Assembly: GCA_018907035.1 (NCBI GenBank)
Contig: JACCIC010000005.1
Span: forward strand, 1,725,001-1,789,000
Direction: 5' to 3'
Source of the DNA: Sycobia sp. Sy_11
Taxonomy: Eukaryota > Arthropoda > Insecta > Hymenoptera > Epichrysomallidae
Length of the DNA: 64,000 nt
Both the position numbers and the translations under genes were made by a program. Positions 52,032 to 63,482 of the stretch are shown piece by piece. Numbering within the stretch: position 1 is the stretch's first letter; each line of letters starts with the position of its first letter. The notes below the pieces were generated by a model. It was not told the origin of the DNA and made no database searches. It saw only the letters and a list, made by a program, of their open reading frames with translations.

Positions 52032-53482
52032 ATGGATAAGAAAATTAATTTTATCGTTATTATAATCGCACTTTCAATGGTATCTTCATTTGATCCAGAA
52101 AATTCATATTGTCTGACTCCAAGATGTGCTCGTGGTCTGCATACAATGTGTGTTTATAATGTAAGTTTCTCATATTTGGTATTATCTAAATGAACGGTAA
52201 ATAGAAATGTTTGAAAAGATTATAATGTGTATCGAACTGACAACGTGAGAATATCAGACATTACTGAATCAAAAGTTAATCCGAATTGAGCGAGATGGGT
52301 CTCATCTCCATAATGAGCCCTGTAATGTTTTCAACGATGCGACGCTCTTTCATTCTCAAGATATTATAATTTCTTACTTGTAATTGTGTGCCACTTCCCT
52401 TTAATTAAAAAGTTTATTTTTATACATATTCAGGCAACAATATCTCATTCTGTGAATTTCAATTGTTGTCGTCATTTCAATCGTTGTTTGTCATTTGAAC
52501 CATGAGTTTTGGCATTGCTCACATTGAATTTAAAGAAAGAATGATGTGTTCAAGCAAAGTAGTTTTAATTAAATGTAATTTTGCAAATCTATTGTTTCAC
52601 AGTTACCACAGTCATCATTTGCTAAAGCGCGATAATTCAACCGAATTTTTATTGATAAAACTTGAAAAAATATCCATTTACGAGCATAAATTCGTTATAA
52701 CTTTTGGCATGGAATTTTATTCATTCTTTGAAAAATAAAAGTTCTCATCAAAAACTTCTCTTACCATATATCATATCATATTTCATCGATGGAAATGACT
52801 AAAATTGCAAATGAGACTGTGAACACGTTTCATTCTAAAACTTCCCAAGACTTATTACGCAGAAAATCGAAATTATATCGCTCAGCATGTACCTATATAG
52901 TCAGTCTCCATATTTAATTTCACATATGATAAATAAGTTTAAACTACCAAATAGTTGCTTTCAAAAAGAGTCACTCATATAGAAAGTCATTGCAAAAATC
53001 CGCAGGAAACTGAACCAGACGCAAAATGCAACAGAGTCGTTCGTTCGGGACTTACCAATAACGAAAGAGAAAAGATCCTCGATGTGCATAACGAATTGAG
53101 AAGCAGAGTTTTTAATGGGGAGGAAACGCGTGGAAGTCCAGGACCGCAACCTCCCGCAATGTACGAATCGATGCTTGTAAGTAATTCTTGATCCAAAAGA
53201 TATACTAGAGGACTTTTTAACAATTTATTTCAACGAAAAATTATTAAAAAAAAAACACTATGGAGAAAAATAGTTAGTGACAATTATACATATTATTAAA
53301 AGTATACAGTGTCTTTAGTAGTTTAAGTATTTTAAGTACTTTTAAGGCGTTATTAATTTAAAAACGTAAATTTAAATACAGACTTTTTAGTCCTATTATT
53401 GCAGGTTGGTTTCCATTAACGTGAAGGAATTGCTGCGGGATTTACATTGAAGGAAAAGAGCTATAGCGAAATTTCTTATCTT

Positions 53483-53538
<56 letters not shown>

Positions 53539-54480
53539 GCACAGCGTAAGGACTAGGGTAAGCATGAGAGGGACAAGCAGGTGTATAAATAATATAAATG
53601 TGATATGGCATATTCACTTGTCCCTCTCCTGTGATCTCTACTCCAATGGATTGAAAAAATTTCTGAAAAGTAAAATCTACATTCAAGATTTATTATAATT
53701 TAAAACATAATATTCTATATATTCTCGTATAATACAATACTTGTAGGAATGGAACTATGAACTGGAAAATATTGCTCAAAGATGGGCAAACCAATGCTAT
53801 TCGTTCGGTGACACCTGCAGACATATTGGTAAGACCGTATTATCCTCATACTTCTTTCAGTTTTATATGTAAGACTAGTTTGCAATTGAAAGTAGAATTT
53901 ATTAATATCATGTAATTTGAATTTCATTAAATTGTTTTTATTCATTTAGGATTCATTTTATTGTTTAAAATGAATTCTAAAACGTATAACTATACAAGTA
54001 TTTTACAAATATTGTTACATAATTACGAATTTTATTACAAATATTAAGATGACTATTTGGTTGGTCAAAATGTAATTACCAGTGATTTTGATGAGGATAT
54101 GGATGAAGAATTACAATTAAATAATTTGGAAGAACTCATTCATTATTGGTATAACCAGGTTGAACGTTTCCATAAAAGAAGTGTAAACAGATTCAGGTAA
54201 TTCTTTATTAAACAATTCAGTTATTATCGATATTGGTTGTAGTTTCACCACATTCTAAATTAAATAAACATTCAAAATCATTATTTTTTTTAGAATGCGC
54301 AAAGCTAGAAACAGATCAACACTTGCTTATAGCCAAATAGTTTGGGGAGAGACAATATATCTTGGATGTGGTGTAATGAGGTACCACAAAACTAGACATC
54401 CAGTTCCAAAAATATTCCTAGCATGTAATTATGCACCAAGTGGTAATCGTGAAGGATATCCAGTTTATGAAAGATTATGA
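52032..54480 (+). CDS. CAP-superfamily antigen-5/venom-allergen-3-like protein, copy B
   Basis: Five coding exons, 238 residues: 52032-52160, 53006-53176, 53747-53828, 54049-54196, 54294-54480 (stop TGA). Exon sizes (129, 171, 82, 148, 187) and phases (0, 0, 1, 2) equal those of copy A. The signal peptide is normal (MDKKINFIVIIIALSMVSS). Eight cysteines are kept. CAP motifs are HNELR at 71-75, TRGSPGPQPPA in exon 2 (close to the wasp antigen-5 signature), VGQN, WYNQVERF and CNYAPSGN. In CAP1 the usual GHYTQ reads LAYSQ, so the histidine is Ala188; the WYxE glutamate is Gln. An acidic stretch (SDFDEDMDEELQLNNLEELI) fills the region before helix WY. All donors are GTAA or GTAAG; acceptors are normal except an AAG before exon 4. 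Expected to be secreted. PolyA signals lie at 54510 and 54524. Function unknown. Confidence 0.92.
53485..53535. repeat. (CT)n microsatellite, 51 bp, in intron 2 of gene B
   Basis: A pure CT run followed by a 12-bp inverted repeat. Confidence 0.95.
53566..53628. other. 12-bp inverted repeat in intron 2 of gene B
   Basis: GAGAGGGACAAG (53566-53577) pairs perfectly with CTTGTCCCTCTC (53617-53628) across a 39-nt AT-rich loop. This may be a miniature transposon or a folded intron segment. Confidence 0.55.
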
Positions 54481-54509
54481 AAAAAAAAACTAAGAATCTA
54501 ACATCTTGG

Positions 54510-54529
54510 AATAAAATCATTTCAATAAA
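54510..54529 (+). other. Polyadenylation signals of gene B
   Basis: Two AATAAA copies (54510-54515 and 54524-54529), 30 and 44 nt after the stop codon. The second is in AATAAAGCAACAATAG, close to the AATAAAGCAATAGCAA of gene C. Confidence 0.65.
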
Positions 54530-54530
54530 G

Positions 54531-56490
54531 CAACAATAGAACTTGCAAAAACCTTTTAAGAAAAGGTTTTATGAAAAAAATTTTTAACGTATCTGTGGCT
54601 GCTACTCATCTGTACTAATGCATGGACAGATTTCGACAAATAAAAAAAGATGTAATTTCTTCATAAGCATATTTTTTTATTTCTTTGCGGAAATGGCGTA
54701 CAGCAGTCTTGATTCGAGATATACTCATCGCAAAGCTATATAAGAGCCAAACTAAAGAATAAATTTTCTTCGATCAGATCGGAGGGAAAAATTGAAAAGG
54801 ATCACATGATCGCAGGATTTTACCCAGGTTTCCGTATGTGCATAAACGTTGACAGCTTAATCCTAACGGCCGTGATATGGCTTGTACAAAGTCGAACGGC
54901 TCGCGATAAATCTTTCGGGGCGCACCTCGATTAGAAAATCGCCCTTTTTTATTACGCCCCTGTCGCTGACACAATACGTTCTCTTTACTTCAACTTCGGA
55001 ATATAAAAATCTAGGAACTCGATATATGTTTTTGCATGTTTCGTTTGGAAACAGTATGTACATATCAATATAATCATTTAATATTGATTTATAATAAAGA
55101 GGATTAGGCGGGTTATTAATTTTAATAGTAAATAAATTTATATCATTCTCTTTGAAAAAAATGAGTATAATCATATAATAGCCAAGTATTTACCATATAT
55201 ACTATAATAGAAAATAAGATACCGATATCTACGATTTTCATTAGATAAAATCGTTTTTAATAAACCTAATTGGAATGATCTATTTGACATAAATAATCGT
55301 TTCTCAATCATTATTAGTATTCATTTTCACTATTTACAACAATCAATTAAAATTTGAATTAATCATTTAAAAATACAAAATTTTACTCAATGATATGTTT
55401 AATAATACAATACAAAATTTTAACAATAAATTTTTCTGATGATAAAATACAAAATTTTACTCAATGATATTTTTGATAATTTCAATGCACGAGGATCGAT
55501 TTTTTCAATTGGTTTTAATTCATTCAAATTAGTTCCTATTAAGCTTTATGAATAAATACTAGGTGAAGTAATCAATATCGTACATACATGAGTTTAACAT
55601 ATTCATGTATTAATAGATTCGAGTAAACGGAGCCTATCACATCCTAATCTCGTCCCGTATGCATGAGTCTTCTGTACCAACCTTACTCTTGCTTATGAAT
55701 CAGTGTAAGGGGTTCGTCCACCTATATAAACCACTCACTCATTTGTACTGTGTCACATACACTCACATACGAGATGAGGAACTTTGGGATTTGTCACATT
55801 TAGTTGGGAGATAGGTTTCGTGGTGGGCGGCTACTATGATTCTCTGGAATTCGACACTACCTCGCGATAACACCAGATGTCTATGAAAATACTCCTTTGC
55901 CATGCCAAAAAATATGCCTGCAAAAAATCCCCGAGAGTTAAGAACTTTGCAACTTAATATTAACGGTAGGATGTAATTACGTTTATTTAATAGGTCCCAT
56001 GTTAAAACCGACTGACGAATTTAAAGTTTAAGCCAATTTTGAGCAATGAATTGAATGTTGGAATGAATGGACGTGAATCTTGAAATTCAGAATTTAAAAA
56101 ACGACTTCAAACCAGTTTTCGTTTTTTACAAACCGGTTTCAATCAATCTCTTTGATAGTTATTATTCGCATATATTGCCAACTTCAAGAATGAAGTACTA
56201 AAATGTTCTAAAATCAATAACGTATCTTTAACGAGCAAAATATTCCTTAGAACAAATTACTGTATAATTTAAATAAAAATGAATAGATGATATATGTTAC
56301 AAATAACTAAAATAAAGAAAGAGATTAGTAAACATACAAATTTAAGTATTGATATGACAAATTTATGGCTTTACTACATATGTAGCAAAGATGTTTTAAC
56401 CAGTGTATCGTTATTTGGACTTCCCCCAATTCTTACCTCATAACTTACATTTATCGACACTAAATTTACTTAGGATTTACAGATAAAGTA
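54531..56490. other. Intergenic DNA between CAP genes B and C, left part
   Basis: A 103-codon minus-strand frame (54863-55174) with a polar, coding-like stretch around 54.87-55.03 kb could not be assigned. A GC-richer part at 55.6-55.95 kb has a TATATAA followed by CACTCACTC and looks somewhat like the end of a retroelement, but no second copy or coding region is visible. The rest is AT-rich with nothing recognized. Confidence 0.4.
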
Positions 56491-56492
56491 TA

Positions 56493-56975
56493 TACGAGAT
56501 CAGATCATTAAGTAATGCGACAAAATTAAAAAATCGAGCGTATTTAAAAGTTAAGATACATCGTTGCGATCCCCTTCAAAGTAGCCCCCTCCCGCATCCA
56601 TACACTTATTCCAGCGAGTTTTCCAGTTTTCGTAACAATTCTGAAACATTTGTTGCGGGACCTCTCCGAATACCCTCGTCACAGAGTCTTGAATGTCTTC
56701 GACGCAGTCAAAATGTCGACCCTTGACGAATTTTTTCAAATGGGAGAATAGGAAAAAGTCGCAGGGTGACATTTTCGGTGAATAGGGCGGTTGCTGTAAC
56801 GTTGCGATACCTTTAGACGCCAAAAACTGAGGGACGCTGAACGTACTTTGACAGCGAGCATTGTCGTCATGTAAAACCCAAGTCTTCGCGATTACTGGAC
56901 GCACTCTGAGCATCCTTTTTATAATTTTATAAGAGTTATAAAATCGGTCGCATTACTTAATTGTCTGACCTCGTA
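56493..56975 (-). mobile_element. Internally deleted mariner with an open C-terminal transposase frame
   Basis: A 479-bp element (56495-56973) lies between TA duplicates (56493-56494 and 56974-56975). Its inverted ends (CGAGATCAGATCATTAAGTA and CGAGGTCAGACAATTAAGTA, read inward) match at 17 of 20 positions, and both continue with ATGCGAC. The minus strand keeps a 120-codon frame (56913-56551) covering the C-terminal half of a mariner transposase. HDDNA holds the second catalytic Asp and SPCDFFLF the third, with 34 residues between, the DD34D signature. The tail runs WKTRWNKCMDAGGGYFEGD. The DNA-binding half and the first Asp are deleted, so it could move only with help. It is better preserved than the other two mariners in the window. 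Confidence 0.93.
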
Positions 56976-59026
56976 GTAACACTAATTGAGTAGCTTAGGT
57001 ATTACTACTTTTCCACTATACTTTGTCCATTGGACACCTCAAGTTTTGAAAAAAAATTCATTACCATCAAATTTTATAGCACAGAAACGCCTACGTGTAG
57101 TCATAAACTTCGATGATCAAAAAGGAATAAATAGCAACGTACAAACGCCAGTTTATCAAGTACAAGCTCTATTAATAAAAACGACGACCATGTAGTAATT
57201 TAGTGAAAGATTCTAGCAATCTCGCTTTACGATATTTTATATATCTGTACCTACGTTCCATCTTACACTTATATATTTCCGTTATTTCTTTTTTTTCCTC
57301 GGCGTACTTTCTATCTTGAAGGTGTTCAGAGTCAAAAATGCAGTCGATAAAGAAAATACATCTCATGAAACGATCCATATGTTTTTTATTCATTGAATAT
57401 TTCTGAAATGTATTACGTCATATTTATCCAAGTATATAGCGGCACATTCAATTAGTACATTACGCAATATGAGCGTAAAATACAGGGATGTAAAGTATAC
57501 GCCCACGTTACACACTACATTTTCTTAACTATAAACATTAAATGGAATGAAAAACTCAGAAAAAAATCTGTTAACGATATTGAATTCATAGATATTTGAA
57601 AGTCAGTAATTTCTTGAAAAAGAATCTAATTGAGCTATTAAAGAAAGCTTTACATTTTTTTAGACTTTCTAGTGATTAATTTGCTTTGTCAACTACAGTT
57701 CTTATCCCAATATAAAATGAAGTGACAGAAAAAATTATTAAAATTTTTTTCTGTCATTTTTAGAGTCCATGGTTTTTAAAAATTCTTTTGTTGTGAAGGC
57801 ATTACACAGATTAATTAGTTTATTTATTTATCTTTATACTAAAATATCTAAATTTCAATGGAAAAATCTCAACGACCAATAATTATGCAGAAAATTTAAA
57901 GGTATATTTGCAAACTTAAATAAAATACCTATTCAATTAAGATTTCCTCGGAAATTTTTTGTGTTCTTGATAACAATTTGAAAATAACTCGATTTCTTAG
58001 CTCGATTTATTTGCTAAAAGACTTATCGTGTTTTAATCCAGAGGATCGACTTGCTCTTCCGATGCTATTCGCCAATCTTGATAAACAAATTCTCTTCATA
58101 ATTTTCAAAATTAATTCAGTAAAAAACTTTATGAGACATATTTTACAAAATATAAAGATAACCTAAGACCACGGCACTTCCATCTCTTTCCGAAACTGAA
58201 GGAATCCCATCAAAAGGTTATACGAGCTCCTAAGAATAGGTTTGGATCTAAGGTTTGGATCCATTAAAGGGTGAAACGGATAACGGAATCCTAGGTAAGG
58301 GAAAAAAGAAGAAATTAAATAACAAGTACCTTTTCTTTGGTGGCACAAACGTGCATTAATAAGTGAGAAGATCATATAACAGATATGTAGTGAATCGTAT
58401 CTGTGCAGACAAATATTTTCCAAGTTAAATCTCATTCATTTTACAAATTCAAATATTCAGCCCCTTTTCTAAATTTTTATAGAAATCAAACTGAAAGGTG
58501 CATAGATCCGCATAAACCAAATATATATAATTTGAGAAAGACCTTTTACGAAATTTTTACGCAGTCATAACTTATGGAAAGTCAATGTACGTAAAAACGC
58601 TATTCAGGCAACTTAATCGCTAGCGCTGTCAGTACCTTTATATGGGCTTAGGTACTCCAAAATAATGAACAATAAAAAGGTTACGACCCAATAAATAGCC
58701 TGGATCAGTTCTAAAAAAAAGTATAATTCTTGCTTCCTTCTTAATTTTGGACCATCTAATATGTAATTTTTTGAATGATGTCAGAATCGACGTTGTCGTA
58801 AATATCAGAAAATTCTTTACCACGAAATGTATAAATATCAGCTGTCAAATTTTCTATACAAACTTGTAAAAAAGATAATAACTCATAACAGACAGGTATA
58901 ATCTAACTTCTAATATTAAATAAGAATCGCATTATTCTTATCAGTTCAAATAAAGCAATAGTGTTTGAAAATAATAAAGTCTACAGAAAGTATTTGTCTG
59001 TAGAATAGCATATTTAAATTGCTTTC
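56976..59026. other. AT-rich intergenic DNA, nothing recognized
   Basis: Frames such as 57172-57393 and 58163-58435 (minus) show no domain. No simple repeat of note. Confidence 0.5.
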
Positions 59027-59101
59027 ACATTTACACAATTTATAGTTGGAAAGTGAAGCCATTATGAGGTAAGAAAATAGTTTTTTATTGTTTATTAATT
59101 T
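59027..59101 (+). promoter_or_regulatory. Conserved non-coding leader exon and flank of CAP gene C
   Basis: Counterpart of the block upstream of gene B: ACAATTTATAGTT then GGAAAGTGAAGCCATTATGAG, then donor GTAAGA at 59069. It is probably spliced to the acceptor TGTTACAG ending at 60558, which begins the 5' UTR part of exon 1. The presumed leader intron is about 1.49 kb and contains a long (TG)n array. Confidence 0.6.
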
Positions 59102-59773
59102 ATGCTAATTAGACCAAATGTTGAAAACAATTCAACAAAACTAAGTGTTAATGATTAAACAATAAAGTTCTGTAACATTTTAATATATTGATAGAATCTG
59201 GGACTATGGTATACACGGTTATAAATTAGGAAATTTACTTATTTTTTTAAAACCTGTTTGAAAATGCAATTCGCATGGAGCGAAGCGAAAAAATCAGCTG
59301 AGATATAGTGAATGTCGAGAAATTAAAATAAATAACAAAATGTTGTGGGTTCCATGGTTTTCTTATCAGCTGACGCTCGATCTACAATAGGACTTAGCAT
59401 TTGTAGTTTCTTCTTCAGGAATCGCTGCTAATCTTCTTAGGGCTGGTAGAAAATCTCACTCTACTTTTAACTGCCTTTAAACATATCCTGTGAATAAGAA
59501 TCTATTATGTTCAATTCTTAAGAAACGTTTTACTCGAAACTGAACTAATTGTTTGGGGTGAATGTACTATGAGTCATCGAGCTCGTATCGAGTCAATGAA
59601 CCGTAAATCTTGTAACTCGAATCGATAGTATAAAATCATATTGGAAAGCTTTACTGATTTAGATTATATACGTAAATTTGATTTGAATACTAATACGAGA
59701 CTCTTTGCCTTGAGGAAATAATGAGTTTCTAACAAAATTACTTAGCATTGAAGTGGAACTATTTCCATCAATG

Positions 59774-59774
<1 letters not shown>

Positions 59775-59861
<87 letters not shown>
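59775..59861. repeat. (TG)n microsatellite, 87 bp, uninterrupted
   Basis: Forty-three pure TG units, the longest simple array in the window. It lies in the presumed leader intron of gene C. Confidence 0.97.
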
Positions 59862-59864
<3 letters not shown>

Positions 59865-60608
59865 CATATATATGTATATATATATACACGTATCACACAA
59901 TAGTTACGATTGTCGAAAATATAATCGAATTAATTATTCGAGTATATCCTCAGACTGCAAATATTCATGCGTATTTTTTATAATATTTACGTGAAACGGA
60001 ATTAACAAAGCCTAGTAATGTGTCTGCATTTTAAATAAATAATATTAGTTTAGGAAAAATGGGGGAAGAAGTTGAGGTATATAAATCTGCATATTGATGC
60101 AGTTACAAACACGAACGATGTAGTAAATTATCCGCAAAAAATTTTTAATTTCAGGATTTCCACCGCAAGTCCCGCATACGATCAAATAAGAATGATTTTG
60201 CGCATTCTTATCATTTCTACTGATATACTCTTCCAACTTAAGCAATTTGAATTTACTATCAAATCTTTTTTTGCTTATTAAAGTTTTATTAATGTCACAT
60301 TAATCTTATTCATATAAAAATATTTTACTATATGGGGACTGAAGGGGTGCTACCATTTAAAACCATTGTACAATAAGGTTAACATATAATAATAATATAT
60401 ATGTTTTTTAAACACATCGTAGACATCCGTGAATGATAACTATTTAGGTGGAGAAATAGACGGACTTGAAATAACATAAAAATGAATCAGTAATGATAAA
60501 TCCATCTTATTAATCAAACTGTTAAAATAAAATGTATTATGTAAATTTTATGTTACAGATGTTTTTAATGCATAGAGAGACAATACAAAGAGAAGAAAGT
60601 TTAGAAGT

Positions 60609-62762
60609 ATGGGAATGAAAATTTGTTTTCTGTTTATGACAATTCAGGCGTTTTCAATAGTGTCTGCATTTGATCCAGAAAATCCATATTGCTCAATGCG
60701 AAGATGTCGACGTGGTACACATACCATGTGTGTTTATAATGTAAGTTTCTCGTGTTTACTGTTTTATGTGGAACAATAAGAGATCAATATACATTAAAGC
60801 ATTATAGTTTATTCCACTAATAATAAAAACTTCAAAAGCCTATTAAATATAAAACGAGTTAATATTATTAAATGTAATAGCTTTTTTAAAAAGAGAATAA
60901 TTAATAGAAATATATTGTAAATCACAGAACAATAGGCCACACTATAGATGTAACAGAGTTATTCGAGCAAATCTGAGTGACAATGAAAGACAGAAGGTCC
61001 TCCATGTTCACAATGCATTGAGAAGCAGAGTTTTTAACGGGGCTGAGTTGCGCGGGAGTCCAGGGCCTCAACCAGCCGCAATGAGCGATGCACCTCTTGT
61101 AAGTGATTCATGTCTCAAATGAAATTACAGGCTAATTCAGATGACTTTTCCATGCCAATTCCTGTCGACATTCTATCGGGCTACGTTATAAATATAAATA
61201 TTTTGTTCTCTTTTTTTTTTGATCTCTCAATTCTTTGGTACGATCTTTGTCTTTTTAAGTGAAAATCAATGTGGCGTTGTTGTGTAAAACATCGTGGACT
61301 ACATAATAAACGAATGAACAAAATTCATAATTATATATAAATTGGCAGTCTAATATCCAAAAAATAATTGGAAAAACGTAGTGCGATAATATTTGTGAAT
61401 TTAACGATTTATTTTGTATGCGAGTTTTTATATCCTTATTAAGTTCTGGCTTAAAAACAAAAATATTGAATAGTATAAAAATGCTACAAGCAAGGAGAGG
61501 ATTGAAAATTTGGCTTACCGACATGATCCACTGTAAGCGACGTAACTGTGATACATTAAGATTATTTTGCACCGACTGCGGGACCGATAAAAATATTTGT
61601 TAATTTAATCCACATCGGCCGACATAAGTACAATTTTTATTTTTAAGCAATCACATTAAAATTTTTACAGGTATGGAATGCAGAACTCGAAATGATTGCT
61701 CAAAGATGGGCTAATCAATGCGTACCCTCCGGTGATAGATGCAGACATATTGGTAGGACTATAAATAATCCTATTTCTTTAATTCGGAAATGAAAAATTT
61801 TGCACATTTTTTAGTAGAATTTATTAAATCTCTCACTTTCTCTATTTGCGCCTGTACACCTGTATGACACGTTGGAAGCATTCTTTAATTTATAGAAAAA
61901 TATATAACTGCTTTTATAAACAAATATATGCGAAAATCAATGCAGCGAATTTAAACAATTAATTTAATTTATTTTTAATATTATGAAATAGTAAATTTTA
62001 TCAGAGCGGTGTTAAAGATAAATGCTTACATTATAATACAGGCTATGAAAAATGTTCAATTTTGACTCGATCCACTTAGGACTGAAATGAATATCCAGAC
62101 TATACGCGTTCGACCACGTTCAAAGTCTTTCGCCCATCTAAATTTTTAGACCGGCTATTAGATCAATCGGCCAAGACTTTGTCTTGAACTTTGACTGCTA
62201 AATAATTAGTCCTTCGCTCTGGCGATCGAGTCATCGTAGACCATATATATATAGTATTAATTTAATCTGTTGTATTTAGATTATATTAATGAAACTGTAG
62301 CCAGATATATTAAATAAAAAATTTATATATGTATCAAAATGTTTAGATAATTATCTTGTTGGTCAAAATATTATTGCGAATGATTTTGATGAAGATATGA
62401 ATGAAGAAATGGAATTAAATTATTTGGAAGAACTTATTGAATTGTGGTACAATGAAGTTGCGAGATTCAGCCGAGCCAGCGTACGAAGATTTAGGTACTT
62501 CTTTTGCGATGATTGGAACATTATGGTTTTTATAAATTTTTCATTAATTAATGAAAGTTTTTATTCGTTTAGGAAAGATGTAGGCAGAAGCACAAATACA
62601 CTTTCTTATACACAATTAATTTGGGAAATGACGACCAACGTCGGATGTGGTGCTATAAGATTTCATAAACCTTTGGACCCGGTCCCAAAAATTTTGCTGG
62701 TGTGCAACTATGGACCAACTGGAAATCGCGATGGTTATCCTGTTTATGAAAGATTGGAGTAG
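60609..62762 (+). CDS. CAP-superfamily antigen-5/venom-allergen-3-like protein, copy C
   Basis: Five coding exons, 240 residues: 60609-60740, 60928-61098, 61671-61752, 62347-62494, 62573-62762 (stop TAG). Structure and phases match A and B; one extra codon at the end and two possible starts (60609 or in-frame 60615) explain the length. Signal peptide core KICFLFMTIQAFSIVSA. The eight family cysteines are present, with one more inside the signal peptide. Motifs are VHNALR (His72), RGSPGPQPAAM, VGQNI (133-137), WYNEVARF (Glu165 kept), SYTQLIW (190-195 after Ser189) and CNYGPTGN at 222-229. The CAP1 histidine is Ser189. All splice sites are good (GTAAGT, GTAAGT, GTAGG, GTACTT; CAG or TAG acceptors). 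Intron 3 carries a tRNA-derived SINE fragment in antisense. A polyA signal lies at 62842. Secreted; biological role not known. Confidence 0.92.
62162..62242 (-). mobile_element. tRNA-derived SINE head, copy 1, in intron 3 of gene C
   Basis: On the minus strand the sequence starts GGTCTACGATGACTCGATCG (box A-like) and has AAGTTCAAGAC at the box B position, then TTGGCCGATTGAT. It lines up without gaps over 81 bp with the copy at 63402-63482. It is more diverged at box B and likely older. Flanks to about 62090 may belong to the body. Confidence 0.65.
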
Positions 62763-62841
62763 AAAAGGCTCAATCAAAAATACTTATTCTATTTTAGCTA
62801 TTTTTTGTTAATTCATAAATACTGTGCTTATAAAAAATACA

Positions 62842-62847
62842 AATAAA
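62842..62847 (+). other. Polyadenylation signal AATAAA of gene C
   Basis: 80 nt after the stop codon, in AATAAAGCAATAGCAA, which resembles the B signal. Confidence 0.65.
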
Positions 62848-63401
62848 GCAATAGCAAAGTAAAAAAAGTATTGAAAAATAAACAACAGTAAGATAATTTT
62901 AAGATATCCATTCTTTTAGATGATGTCGTACTATCGGTAGCCAATACTCTAGCTGATAAATGATACAAACGTTTGTTAAGGTTTAGAAATATAAATATTC
63001 TCTGTTTTTTTAGTTATTACGTAATGAAGAAAAATCTTTGAACTGAACCAGATTGATAATTTGATTCTTTACCGGATTAATATAAACAACCCAAACTCAT
63101 AATATTTTATTTTAACGAAGCTGTTGAATATTAATGATCATCCAAATAAATAAATAATTTTTCGGATCACAATTATTTGCGAATATCGTCGTTTCGGAAT
63201 TGAATTTTAAGAAAATTGTTTTTATAAAATTTTAATTCTGGCACACGTGGTTTTCTGAAATACAGTTGCAGATTGTCTTTTTATTTTTATGTTATCTAAC
63301 GTCGCTTTATTTATGCTTCCAATTATCGGTGCTAATCAGCGACGGGGGTCTACGATGTGTTTGTAAACAAAACACATGTAGATAATTACAGCGGTGCCTG
63401 T
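62848..63401. other. AT-rich region 3' of gene C
   Basis: No exon found. The stretch 63340-63390 (CTACGATGTGTTTG ... CACATGTAG) forms a hairpin next to the SINE head and may be part of the SINE body. Confidence 0.45.
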
Positions 63402-63482
63402 ATCAATCGGCCGAGACCGGGATTTGAACTCGGATCACCAAGTTACTAGCCCTTCGCTTTAGCGATCGAGCCATCGTAGGCC
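63402..63482 (-). mobile_element. tRNA-derived SINE head, copy 2
   Basis: On the minus strand the head begins GGCCTACGATGGCTCGATCG, with TGGCTCGATCGC matching a pol III box A and GAGTTCAAATCC matching box B about 33 bp later, then CCGGTCTCGGCCGATTGAT. Cloverleaf pairing is incomplete in the anticodon arm, so it is not a functional tRNA. The presence of a second gapless match in the window argues for a SINE family. Confidence 0.75.

Noticed and set aside
54863..55174. 103-codon minus-strand frame with a polar, gene-like stretch
   Set aside because: Could not be matched to any family. The neighbouring frame is equally open, and no splice sites or paralogue support it.
55620..55960. An LTR-type retroelement end
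   Set aside because: There is a TATATAA and a CACTCACTC run, but no second LTR, primer-binding site or coding sequence could be seen.
61255..61572. 105-codon minus-strand frame in intron 2 of gene C
   Set aside because: Hydrophobic and AT-rich, no motif, and no matching frame in the introns of A or B.
63402..63482. A functional tRNA gene
   Set aside because: Box A and B motifs are present, but acceptor and anticodon stems do not pair properly, and a diverged second copy indicates a SINE.
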